This document shows positions 56,858 through 64,000 of a stretch of 64,000 nucleotides of DNA, one piece after another. The position numbers and the translations under genes were made by a program. This stretch comes from CAWDMC01 sp963803295 (GTDB lineage Bacteria > Acidobacteriota > Terriglobia > UBA7540): the NCBI GenBank assembly GCA_963803295.1, contig CAWDMC010000022.1, positions 434,001-498,000 on the forward strand, written 5' to 3'. Every line of letters begins with the position of its first letter. Within the stretch, counting starts at the first letter, position 1. The notes under the pieces were generated by a model. That model made no database searches and had not been told where the DNA came from. It worked only from the letters and a program-made list of their open reading frames with translations.

Positions 56858-56951
56858 AGGAACCCGATTCAACATTCAGTGGCGGGAACAACTGGCCGGG
56901 ATAACGATAATCCGGACTTTACCATTTGTATCTTGCTAAGGAGGATTCACT

Positions 56952-57746
56952 ATGGAACTGGGTCTATGTTTGGAAATGGCTCTCACCAGTCTGCCGTTCG
57001 AGGATCGCGTAAAGACTGCCGCCCGCCTGGGGTTCAAGAACGTCGAGATCTGGTGGGTGGATAGTGTTTTCAAAGGCACTCCCGACCAATTGGCCAAGCT
57101 GGCACAGGCGAGCAGCGTCACCATCACGAATACGGTCATCAACGCGCCAGATGGCTCGGTGGGCAGCGGCCTGACGGATCCACGCAAGAGCAAGGACGCC
57201 TGGCTCGATCGCGCGCGGATGACCATCAATTACACAAAGGAAGCGCAGATTCCCAATACGATTTTCCTGACGGGCAATCGCGTGCCGGACTTGACCGACC
57301 AGCAAATGCTGGACTCGGTCATTGAATGGACCAAGCCGGCCGTCGATATGGCGGAGAAAGCTGGCGTGACGCTGCTCCTGGAACCTTTGAACGACAAGTA
57401 CGACCATCCCGACCACTGGCTTACCAGCAGCGACCTGGGCGCGGAGATCTGCCGGAAAATCAATTCCAAACGCCTCCGAATGCTGTTCGATTGTTACCAC
57501 ATGCAGGTTATGGAAGGCGATCTCGTCAATCACATCAGGCGGAACATCGACGTCATAGGCCACTTCCATTCGGCGGGCGTACCGGGACGGCATGAGGTGT
57601 TCACGGGCGAGACGAACTATCCTTTCGTGCTGAGCCAGATCGAGCAACTCGGCTACCAGGGTATCTTCGGCCTCGAATTTGCTCCTTCAATGGATGACGA
57701 AGCGTCACTTACGCAGACCCTGGCGCACTTGTGCAATAAGGCCTAG
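56952..57746 (+). CDS. Hydroxypyruvate-isomerase-like sugar isomerase
   Basis: A 264-residue TIM barrel of the xylose-isomerase-like superfamily. Metal and catalytic positions are visible: LLLEPLNDKYDHPDH (Glu, about residue 143), FDCYHMQ, HFHSAGVPGRHE and FGLEFAPS (Glu, about 240). Hyi and related enzymes interconvert aldose and ketose forms of small hydroxy-carbonyl compounds. AGGAGG lies at proper distance from the ATG. In this operon it would work on a product of glycan breakdown after transport. Which sugar is used cannot be told. Confidence 0.87.
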   Translation: MELGLCLEMALTSLPFEDRVKTAARLGFKNVEIWWVDSVFKGTPDQLAKLAQASSVTITNTVINAPDGSVGSGLTDPRKSKDAWLDRARMTINYTKEAQIPNTIFLTGNRVPDLTDQQMLDSVIEWTKPAVDMAEKAGVTLLLEPLNDKYDHPDHWLTSSDLGAEICRKINSKRLRMLFDCYHMQVMEGDLVNHIRRNIDVIGHFHSAGVPGRHEVFTGETNYPFVLSQIEQLGYQGIFGLEFAPSMDDEASLTQTLAHLCNKA

Positions 57747-57939
57747 CGGCGCAGCTATTTCGTGCCGTCCCGCCGGCTTGTCGGTCGGAGAACAGGTTAA
57801 CGGGTTTCCTGATTCTTGGGAATTGGGAAGATTGTAGTACACACGCCGCGGTTCAATCGAAGATGGATCTGCGCAAGAGAATGAAGTAAGTAGATTTCTC
57901 CGGCAATTCGAGGGCTTCAGGGACAGGAGGTCTTGCACA

Positions 57940-59058
57940 ATGACAATTACTGATATCGAGGCCATCTATGTCCGCTTACCCGAGGTGAAAACGCAGTGTG
58001 ACAGTGGGCAAGATGCCCTGATCGTAAAAGTTCACACGGATGAAGGAATCACAGGAATTGGAGAAGTCGACTCGGCACCCTTAGCGGCCCGAGGCATGAT
58101 TCTGGGTCCCTATTCGCACACGGTGTCCTCAGGGCTAAAGCATCTTCTCATCGGCGAGGACCCCTTCGAGACCGAGCGTCTTTGGGAAAAGATGTATCGC
58201 AGCAATATCTATGCGGGGCGGTTTGGAATCGCCATCCACGCCATGAGTGGGATTGACATTGCCCTCTGGGATATCAAAGGAAAGAAACTGGGGATGCCTA
58301 TCTGGAAGCTTCTGGGCGGAGGCTTCCTGAAGAAGATCCGGTGCTATGCAAGCTCGCTCTTCGGAAATTCACCTCAAGAAACTTATGAGTTGGCGAGCCG
58401 CTTCGCCGACCAGGGTTTCAAGGCGGTCAAATTCGGGTGGGGGCCTATGGGCAAAGACGCTGCAACGGATGTCGCGCTCGTGGCCTCAGCCCGGCGAGGT
58501 CTGGGGGAAAAAGTCGATCTGATGGTCGACGCGGGGCTGGCGTGGGACGCGAAGACGGCGATCCAGCGCGCGCGCGCATTCTCAGAGCACAGAATATTCT
58601 GGCTGGAAGAACCGCTCGCCCCAGACGATTACGAAGGGTACCGACGGTTGAGTGAAGCCACAGAAATTCGTATTGCCGCCGGAGAGGAAGAGAGCGGAAG
58701 GCACGCTTTCAGCCGATTGGTCGTGGAGGGAAAGATCGACGTCGTGCAAGTAGATCTGACGCGTTGTGGTGGTTTCACAGAAGCCATGAAAATTGCTGCC
58801 ATGGCGGCGCAGCACGGACTGCCCGTTGCGAACCACGGCTTCACCACTTATATCAATGTCGCCGCCGCCCTGCACTGGTTGAATTCGGTGCCGAATGCAC
58901 TGATCGCTGAATTTGTCACGCAGGAGGATACTAATCTTCGGGAATTTCTCACCCGTCAGAAGATTCGAGCCAAGGACGGATATCTGGAGATTCCACAAGA
59001 ACCCGGCCTCGGAATTGAATTGGACAGTGAGGCCCTGGCCAGGTTCAGGGCGGCGTAG
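57940..59058 (+). CDS. Enolase-superfamily sugar-acid dehydratase (MR/MLE type)
   Basis: The 372-residue enzyme has both domains of the mandelate racemase/muconate lactonising group. The metal ligands are Asp in MVDAGLAW (about 197), Glu in WLEEPLAP (about 223) and Glu in AAGEEE (about 248); the His base is in VANHGF (about 301). The usual K-x-K pair appears as AVKFGWG with only the first Lys, a known subgroup feature. It would dehydrate an aldonic or uronic acid derivative to a keto-deoxy acid. The ATG follows AGGAGG. It closes the plus-strand gene set, and with the isomerase points to acidic sugars as the end product. Confidence 0.87.
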   Translation: MTITDIEAIYVRLPEVKTQCDSGQDALIVKVHTDEGITGIGEVDSAPLAARGMILGPYSHTVSSGLKHLLIGEDPFETERLWEKMYRSNIYAGRFGIAIHAMSGIDIALWDIKGKKLGMPIWKLLGGGFLKKIRCYASSLFGNSPQETYELASRFADQGFKAVKFGWGPMGKDAATDVALVASARRGLGEKVDLMVDAGLAWDAKTAIQRARAFSEHRIFWLEEPLAPDDYEGYRRLSEATEIRIAAGEEESGRHAFSRLVVEGKIDVVQVDLTRCGGFTEAMKIAAMAAQHGLPVANHGFTTYINVAAALHWLNSVPNALIAEFVTQEDTNLREFLTRQKIRAKDGYLEIPQEPGLGIELDSEALARFRAA

Positions 59059-59233
59059 CCACGCAAACCGGGCATTGTGCGTGCTCAGAGACCGTTCCGG
59101 CCTACCTTAGAAGTGCCACTGCCGAGTCATTGACGCGGACCGGTAGCCCATGCCTGCCCCACAAGCGCCTACCTGCCCTTCCCGCGGCAAAGATGATTCG
59201 AAGATCGGGCTTCGTGCCAGAAACCAGCGACGC

Positions 59234-60451
59234 TCATGGCGGTGTGTCTCTTTCCGCCCGATTTTGTGCCGGTGGGTGGCTCTCGCGACGCAGCAGCTCC
59301 GAGATCCGCTGCTGGACTTCCTGGTCCTGAGGCCGCAAACGCCCTGCGGTCCGCAGGTAAGCAAGCGCTGAGGTATATTTCTTCTGGGCTTCTTCCTTGC
59401 TGGCCAAGATCAAGGCTTCTTTGAGCAGCAGATCCCCCGCATCGCGATCCTCGGGATCGAGCGCGTGAGCATGGCCGAGAACCTTGTAAGCAGCTTCGTC
59501 TTCGCCCAGCGTATAGAGCGTGGCTCCCAGCAAGGCGTTAGACCCAAAAAAGTCCGGGCGCAGCGCCACAGCCTTCTCCAGCGGTTTGCGCGCCTCGCGA
59601 TAACGCCGCAGCCGAAAATAGCTCAGGCCAAGGTCATGATTGATTTCGAAGGAGTCGGGGTCGAGCCTGGACGCCTCTTCCAGTGGCTTCACCGCTTCTT
59701 CGTAACGGTCGTGCTGGCCGTAGAGCAGACCGAGAGTAGTGAGCCGGTCGGGGTCGTTGGGGTCGAAAAGCTGCTCGCACGCCGCCTTCGCCTCTTCCAG
59801 GGGTCTCGTTTCGAGCAACTGGCTGCACGCGACCGCCTGGCGAGAAGCCTGGTCGTATCCCTGTCGCAACTGGGAAGAGAGCGCGAACTGCTTCTCTGCT
59901 TCCGTCTTCCGCCCTTCACGCAGGTATGTGCGGGCAAGGCGTTCGGGGACACGGTAGTCGCGCGGATCCGCCAGGGCCGCAACCTCCAACCACTTTTCGG
60001 CCGCCCCGAACTCCCCTTTGTGCAGGTACGCCGTACCTAGGTAATAAGCCGTATCAGGAAACGGGGGATCGTTCACCAGCCCGGCCAACCTCTTGACGGC
60101 AGACTCGACATCTCCCTCTCGCAGGTCAAGCCTTGCGAGCTGGTAAACAACACTTGAGTCTCCTCCGGTTTCCTTCTGCAGATGCTCAAACTCCTGCCGC
60201 GCCTCCTGGATTCTTCCCAGCGCGAACCAACAAACGGCCACTTGGTAGCGTGCCCTGACGAGCCCGGGGTTAAGGGCTAAGGCGGCCTGAAACTCCTTGG
60301 CCGCCACCTGATACCGATCGTCTTTCTCGGCCTCATAACCTTTGCCGAGATGCGACTCGGCGGTTTCAGTAGGGGCCGGTTCTTGCGCGCGCCCACCCGA
60401 CATAGAGACGGCAAGAGTGAGCGTCAGACATGCTGTGAGTGTTTGGCGCAT
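59234..60451 (-). CDS. Secreted TPR protein
   Basis: The 405-residue protein has a leader (MRQTLTACLTLTLAVSMSGGRAQ) and about nine TPR units (YQVAAKEFQAALALNPGLVRA, YEEAVKPLEEASRLDPDSFEI, YREARKPLEKAVALRPDFFG). It probably binds partner proteins in the periplasm. The ATG at 60451 is taken for its leader; ATG at 60484 would give the same protein with an 11-residue longer, basic n-region. It is divergent from another TPR gene. No link with the glycan genes can be proved except position. Confidence 0.75.
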   Translation of the reverse strand: MRQTLTACLTLTLAVSMSGGRAQEPAPTETAESHLGKGYEAEKDDRYQVAAKEFQAALALNPGLVRARYQVAVCWFALGRIQEARQEFEHLQKETGGDSSVVYQLARLDLREGDVESAVKRLAGLVNDPPFPDTAYYLGTAYLHKGEFGAAEKWLEVAALADPRDYRVPERLARTYLREGRKTEAEKQFALSSQLRQGYDQASRQAVACSQLLETRPLEEAKAACEQLFDPNDPDRLTTLGLLYGQHDRYEEAVKPLEEASRLDPDSFEINHDLGLSYFRLRRYREARKPLEKAVALRPDFFGSNALLGATLYTLGEDEAAYKVLGHAHALDPEDRDAGDLLLKEALILASKEEAQKKYTSALAYLRTAGRLRPQDQEVQQRISELLRRESHPPAQNRAERDTPP

Positions 60452-60762
60452 TGATCGCGTGGATCTGAAGGAACGTGGTCCCATGAGATGAGGGAGCCAA
60501 GCATCAACAGGCTGGCTTACTTCTTCACCATGATACTCCTTACGGTCAATGGAATTGCGCGAGTTCGCTTTCATTGGAGGGCCAGGAGTGCCTGACATGC
60601 TTCGGTGAGATCGAAAGGGGAAATGGTCGCGCCCTTCCCTTCCCGGTTCGCACCGAGAAATTCCGTCAAGCTCCTTACGCAGCACCAAGGCTCGTAGCCG
60701 CATCGCACCCATCGCAATTTTCCGGTGCAAACCAGACGTGAACATGGCAAAATCGACCCGCA

Positions 60763-62046
60763 ATGGAAACCGCTCCTAGGGCAGACCCACGGCACCGGCC
60801 GCGGTTCGGACCTTTGTTAATCCTCATCATAACCATCTTGCTCATCACTACCCCGGAGACACGGGCTTGGCGCGGCCCGCTACCCGTGCCTTCGCCGCGG
60901 TCAGTCGCCGGGTTGCGGACCGGACGGGCGCAAACCGTCCGAACTCCTTCCCGGACGCTCGGCGGTCAGATAGAAGACGTGCTGGCGAAGGGGAATCTGG
61001 ACGCCGCCCGGAGGCTTGTGCCGAAGATCCTCGCGGAGCCGAATGTCACCGCGGACTCGCTTTTGCACACAGGCGTAAACCTCGCCCAGCACGAATTGTT
61101 CCCGGAAGCTGCGGACGTATTCGGGCGCTGCGTAAAGGATCACCCCGCACTGTTTGAAGGCTACTACAACCTCGCCCTAGCAGAGCTGGCTCTCCGGAAA
61201 TACCCGGCAGCCCTGGCAACAATCCAGAAAGCTCCGCAAGCCGCGCAGCCTCAAGAAGTGGCACGCACCTATCTACGTGGCAAGATCCAGTTGGCGCTCG
61301 GTCAGGACGCGCAAGCTGAACAGGACCTTGCCGCCGCGTTTTCCGCCGCGCCCCAAGAGGAAAATTACGCCCTGGATCTGGGGCTCGCCTACATCCGCGC
61401 CCGTAAGTACCAGCCTGCCGTCAAGGTCTTCGAGAAAGCCGCCAGCTTCCAGAAGGATTCCCCCTTCCTCCTGCTCGGACTCAGTCTAGCCCAGAACCTG
61501 GGCGGGCAGAACGCCGAATCGATTGCGACCTGTTACACGATGCTCAGTCTCCACCCCGACTTCTCACCCATGCGAGTCTTGCTGGCCTTCGCTCTCTCCA
61601 TTCAAGGCAATGTTGACGAAGCGGCGCAAGTCGCCGCCCAGGGCTTGCATGACCCGGACATTTCTCCTTATCTTTACTATATCCACGCCGCAGCGCTCCT
61701 GAAACAACAATCCAAGGATTACGAAGGCATTCTGAAGGATCTCGCACTCGCGGAACGGTCGATCCCCGCCTGCAGCCTGTGTTACCTCGCTCAGAGCAAA
61801 GCCCACCTAAAGATGGGCAAACGCGATGCCGCCACCGCTGATTTGGAAAAAGCCCTGCAGCTGGATTCGACTTTTGCCGAAGCTTGGTATCGCCTGGCAT
61901 CGCTTTACGATCAGGAGGGGCATTCCGCCGAGGCCCAACAGGCACGTCACCGGTTTGAGGAACTCAAGGAAAACAAGGCCAATCGCGAAACCGAGATGCT
62001 TCGCGACGCATTCCTAAAGACGCTGGGTGGCAAGGACTCGCCGTAG
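60763..62046 (+). CDS. TPR protein with signal anchor
   Basis: The 427-residue protein begins with a basic stretch and the membrane segment FGPLLILIITILLITTPET, followed by TPR repeats (PEAADVFGRCVKDHPALFEGYY, YQPAVKVFEKAASFQKDSPF, AATADLEKALQLDSTFAEAWY). It is probably a periplasmic scaffold anchored or secreted through the leader. It faces the other TPR gene across about 310 bases. No strong Shine-Dalgarno is visible before the ATG. The gene ends just left of the duplicated haloperoxidase fragment. Confidence 0.72.
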   Translation: METAPRADPRHRPRFGPLLILIITILLITTPETRAWRGPLPVPSPRSVAGLRTGRAQTVRTPSRTLGGQIEDVLAKGNLDAARRLVPKILAEPNVTADSLLHTGVNLAQHELFPEAADVFGRCVKDHPALFEGYYNLALAELALRKYPAALATIQKAPQAAQPQEVARTYLRGKIQLALGQDAQAEQDLAAAFSAAPQEENYALDLGLAYIRARKYQPAVKVFEKAASFQKDSPFLLLGLSLAQNLGGQNAESIATCYTMLSLHPDFSPMRVLLAFALSIQGNVDEAAQVAAQGLHDPDISPYLYYIHAAALLKQQSKDYEGILKDLALAERSIPACSLCYLAQSKAHLKMGKRDAATADLEKALQLDSTFAEAWYRLASLYDQEGHSAEAQQARHRFEELKENKANRETEMLRDAFLKTLGGKDSP

Positions 62047-62215
62047 GGAATTATCTCCCCGATCACCGTTGTGTCGTTAATCGCGCAGCGCCCGAGGAAA
62101 GGGCAGCTTTCGCCAGCCTTCCAGGTGGTATCGATTTTCTGGTCGTGGTTGAGTTCGGGCCAGAGGAGGAGACTCACGCCTGCGCCATGCGACGGGCCAG
62201 ACTTTCGCTCTCCCG

Positions 62216-62453
62216 TGGTCCGCGGAGCGCAGAGATCCCGTGAATGCTCCCATCGTTTTTTATTTCGTTGTAGTCAGCGGCGTACTCGGGGCTCGTTAAC
62301 GCAGGGGGCGGACCCGGGCGAAACTACGATGGCCGCGCCATCGTCCACGGCGTCATCGTGGCAAACTGGGGGGCTGCGCCGGACGCGTTGAGGAGAGGCG
62401 TCGGTCGCCAGACACCTACCGCTGCAGGCAACCCAACGAGGCCGAGGGCGCCA
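62216..62453 (-). pseudogene. Haloperoxidase fragment, second copy
   Basis: This 238-bp piece aligns with 28878-29113. It encodes (minus strand) PQFATMTPWTMARPS and then a TAG where the first copy has CAG, so it cannot be expressed. It is bordered on the right by the IS630 remnant. Confidence 0.85.
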
Positions 62454-62488
62454 TCCGTCCCTGGCAACATCGAACTTGAATCTTCCCT

Positions 62489-63164
62489 CGCGATCCCGAT
62501 TTTGCGCTCAAAGCGGGCCGGATTTTGGATCTGTATGAGCGCCGTTGGAACGGCCAGGCCCCGCAGGACGATGAATTCGTGATCTCGGCGGACGAGAAGA
62601 CCCATATCCAAGCCCGACGCCGCAAGCATCCGACTCGGGTTTGCCAGCCCGGGCAGGCCGATGCAAGTCGAGCATGAGTACCAGCGCTGTGGAGCTTGGG
62701 CTTACCTCGCCGCGCTCGATGTCCAACAGGCTCGAGTTTTCAGTCGCTGCGAAGCCCAGAACGGGATTGCTCCTTTTGATCGGCTAGTGGACCAAGTCAT
62801 GACGAGGCCCCCTTACGATCAGGCCCGGCGTGTCTTCTGGATCGTGGACAATGGTTCGGCCCATCGTGGCTCCCGTGCCGCGGCACGACTGCAGCAGCGC
62901 TATCCCGGCTTGGTGTTGGTCCACGGCCCTGTTCATGCCAGTTGGCTAAATCAAATCGAGATTTACTTTTCCATCGTTCAGCGCAAGGTTCTTACCCCGA
63001 ACGATTTCCCGGACCTTGCCGCCGTCGCCGACCGACTGCTGAAATTCCAGAGTTATTACGAATTGATCGCCAAACCGTTCGAGTGGAAGTTCACTCGCCA
63101 GGACCTTCAACAACCTCCTAAACAAGGTGGAACTGGCTACCGCATGAGCCGGAAAAATACGTGA
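62489..63164 (+). mobile_element. IS630-family transposase remnant
   Basis: The C-terminal two thirds of an IS630 DDE transposase remain. RDPDFALKAGRILDLYE and FVISADEKTHIQARRRKHP (first Asp) stand in one frame, and after a break near 62655 another frame carries YLAALDVQQARVF, FWIVDNGSAHRG (second Asp) and HASWLNQIEIYFSIVQRK (terminal Glu). The N-terminal HTH region is absent, replaced on the left by the haloperoxidase fragment. It is inactive and may have caused the duplication or rearrangement at the island's right end. Confidence 0.8.
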
Positions 63165-63620
63165 CCAAACTCATGAAACGACTGACTAAGTGGCATAGCC
63201 GCGCCGTTTGTGGCTCGGCGGCTGCGCCAACACGTTAACAGGGAATGCCGTAAAGTCCTTGCTGCCTCTAATAAGAGCGAGAACCTACGTCGGCTTACAC
63301 GGATTCAATTTACAGGGAGGGGTTAAACGACATAGCGTGTTTGCGTCAAAGCACGACTCAGTGCGATCCCCTGTTCTGACTCTGCCCAATACCGCCGAGT
63401 ACGGCTCGTTGGGCTTTTCCGCCAACATCACAGGGTCCTACAGGATCTTCATCAAAATATGGAGGTTCGGAACGAGCGAAGGCGCACGCCGACGTTGTCT
63501 TGTTGTGAGTTTCGCACGCCCCACTGCTCCGAAGTTACTTCCAGACGATTCCACACAAATCAGCACTACATGCGAAAGCGTGTTTTGGGCACAATTACGG
63601 AAGGCAAATGCTTGTAAGTC
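63165..63620. other. Region between IS630 remnant and tRNA-fMet
   Basis: No gene is recognised. It contains the right island end, with TTTTGGGCACA at 63583-63593, 28 bases inside the attachment repeat. The same 11-mer lies near the left end at 13842. Confidence 0.45.
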
Positions 63621-63695
<75 letters not shown>

Positions 63696-63824
63696 TCCGA
63701 ATGATACGGGACCTGTCGGGGAAATTCAAGCGGTTTGTGGATGGCCGGACTAGCCAAGTCACGCGGAAGCGACGACCGTTTCTTTTTTTCCTATGTTAGC
63801 GGTGATTGTGATATCAGTCTCGCA

Positions 63825-64000
63825 TGACTCCAGGCGGCATTGCGCACTCAGCAGCCGACAGAGCAGGGAATACTCCCGTTTCTTCGATAGGGCACGTTCG
63901 ATGGGTCCTGTTATTTTGCATATTCATGATGGGTGCGATCACCTACCTTGATCGCGTTAATATCGCTATCAGTGGACAATCGCTGGCGGCGGAATATGGT
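63825..64000 (+). CDS. MFS transporter, N-terminal part (anion:cation symporter-like)
   Basis: An ATG at 63825 opens a frame that runs off the window. After a polar start it reads HVRWVLLFCIFMMGAITYLD and RVNIAISGQSLAAEYG, the first membrane helix and the YLDRVNI motif characteristic of ACS-family carriers for hexuronates, galactonate or similar acids. Only 58 codons are present. It lies outside the island, just right of tRNA-fMet, and is probably a core gene. Confidence 0.75.

Overview
The window looks like a chromosome or large contig of an acidobacterium, probably of the Solibacter/Bryobacter type. The clues are an Oar-like TonB-dependent receptor with an N-terminal carboxypeptidase-regulatory-like domain, an ECF sigma factor overlapping a Ser/Thr kinase with C-terminal TPRs, an S1C protease-TPR fusion, and many secreted glycosidases with twin-arginine leaders. 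Taxonomy is inferred from gene families only.

Layout. (1) 1-5.7 kb is decaying chromosome: a PLD-nuclease/SNF2-helicase gene with many frameshifts, then a broken trypsin-like protease-TPR fusion. (2) 5.8-13.5 kb is a small mobile element without virion genes: tyrosine recombinase and HTH regulator on the minus strand, divergent regulators on the plus strand, a winged-helix replication protein with an in-frame amber codon, a DnaB-type helicase, and a frameshifted serine recombinase. (3) 13,663-13,710 is a 48-bp exact copy of the 3' part of the initiator tRNA-fMet gene at 63,622-63,695. The about 50 kb between the copies is best read as a genomic island at that tRNA. (4) 13.8-30 kb, inside the island, holds a plasmid RepA_C-like initiator, broken secreted hydrolases and haloperoxidase pieces, a cupin, a disrupted conserved protein, the ECF sigma/kinase pair and an IS256 ruin. 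(5) 30-59 kb is the main cargo: a divergent ROK regulator and 14 co-directional genes (TonB receptor, two GH67-like paralogues, two clan GH-D-like proteins, two six-hairpin glycosidase-like proteins, a GH39-like enzyme, an esterase, a PIG-L deacetylase, a DMT transporter, a DegT aminotransferase, a hydroxypyruvate-isomerase-like enzyme and an enolase-superfamily dehydratase). (6) 59-63.6 kb has two divergent TPR genes, a duplicated haloperoxidase fragment and an IS630 remnant. (7) Beyond the tRNA, an MFS transporter runs off the window.

How the cargo could work together (inference). A complex glycan or large oligosaccharide is taken up by the TonB receptor without a visible SusD partner. It is trimmed in the periplasm by Tat- and Sec-exported glycosidases, deacylated by the esterase and deacetylase, and the resulting acidic or amino sugars are moved inward by the DMT carrier. 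They are then converted by the isomerase, dehydratase and PLP enzyme, under control of the ROK repressor. The substrate is unknown; the families hint at uronic-acid- or galactose-containing plant or microbial polysaccharide.

Frameshifts are concentrated in 0-30 kb and at the right edge, while the cargo operon is almost intact, which suggests selection on the cargo and decay of its vehicle.
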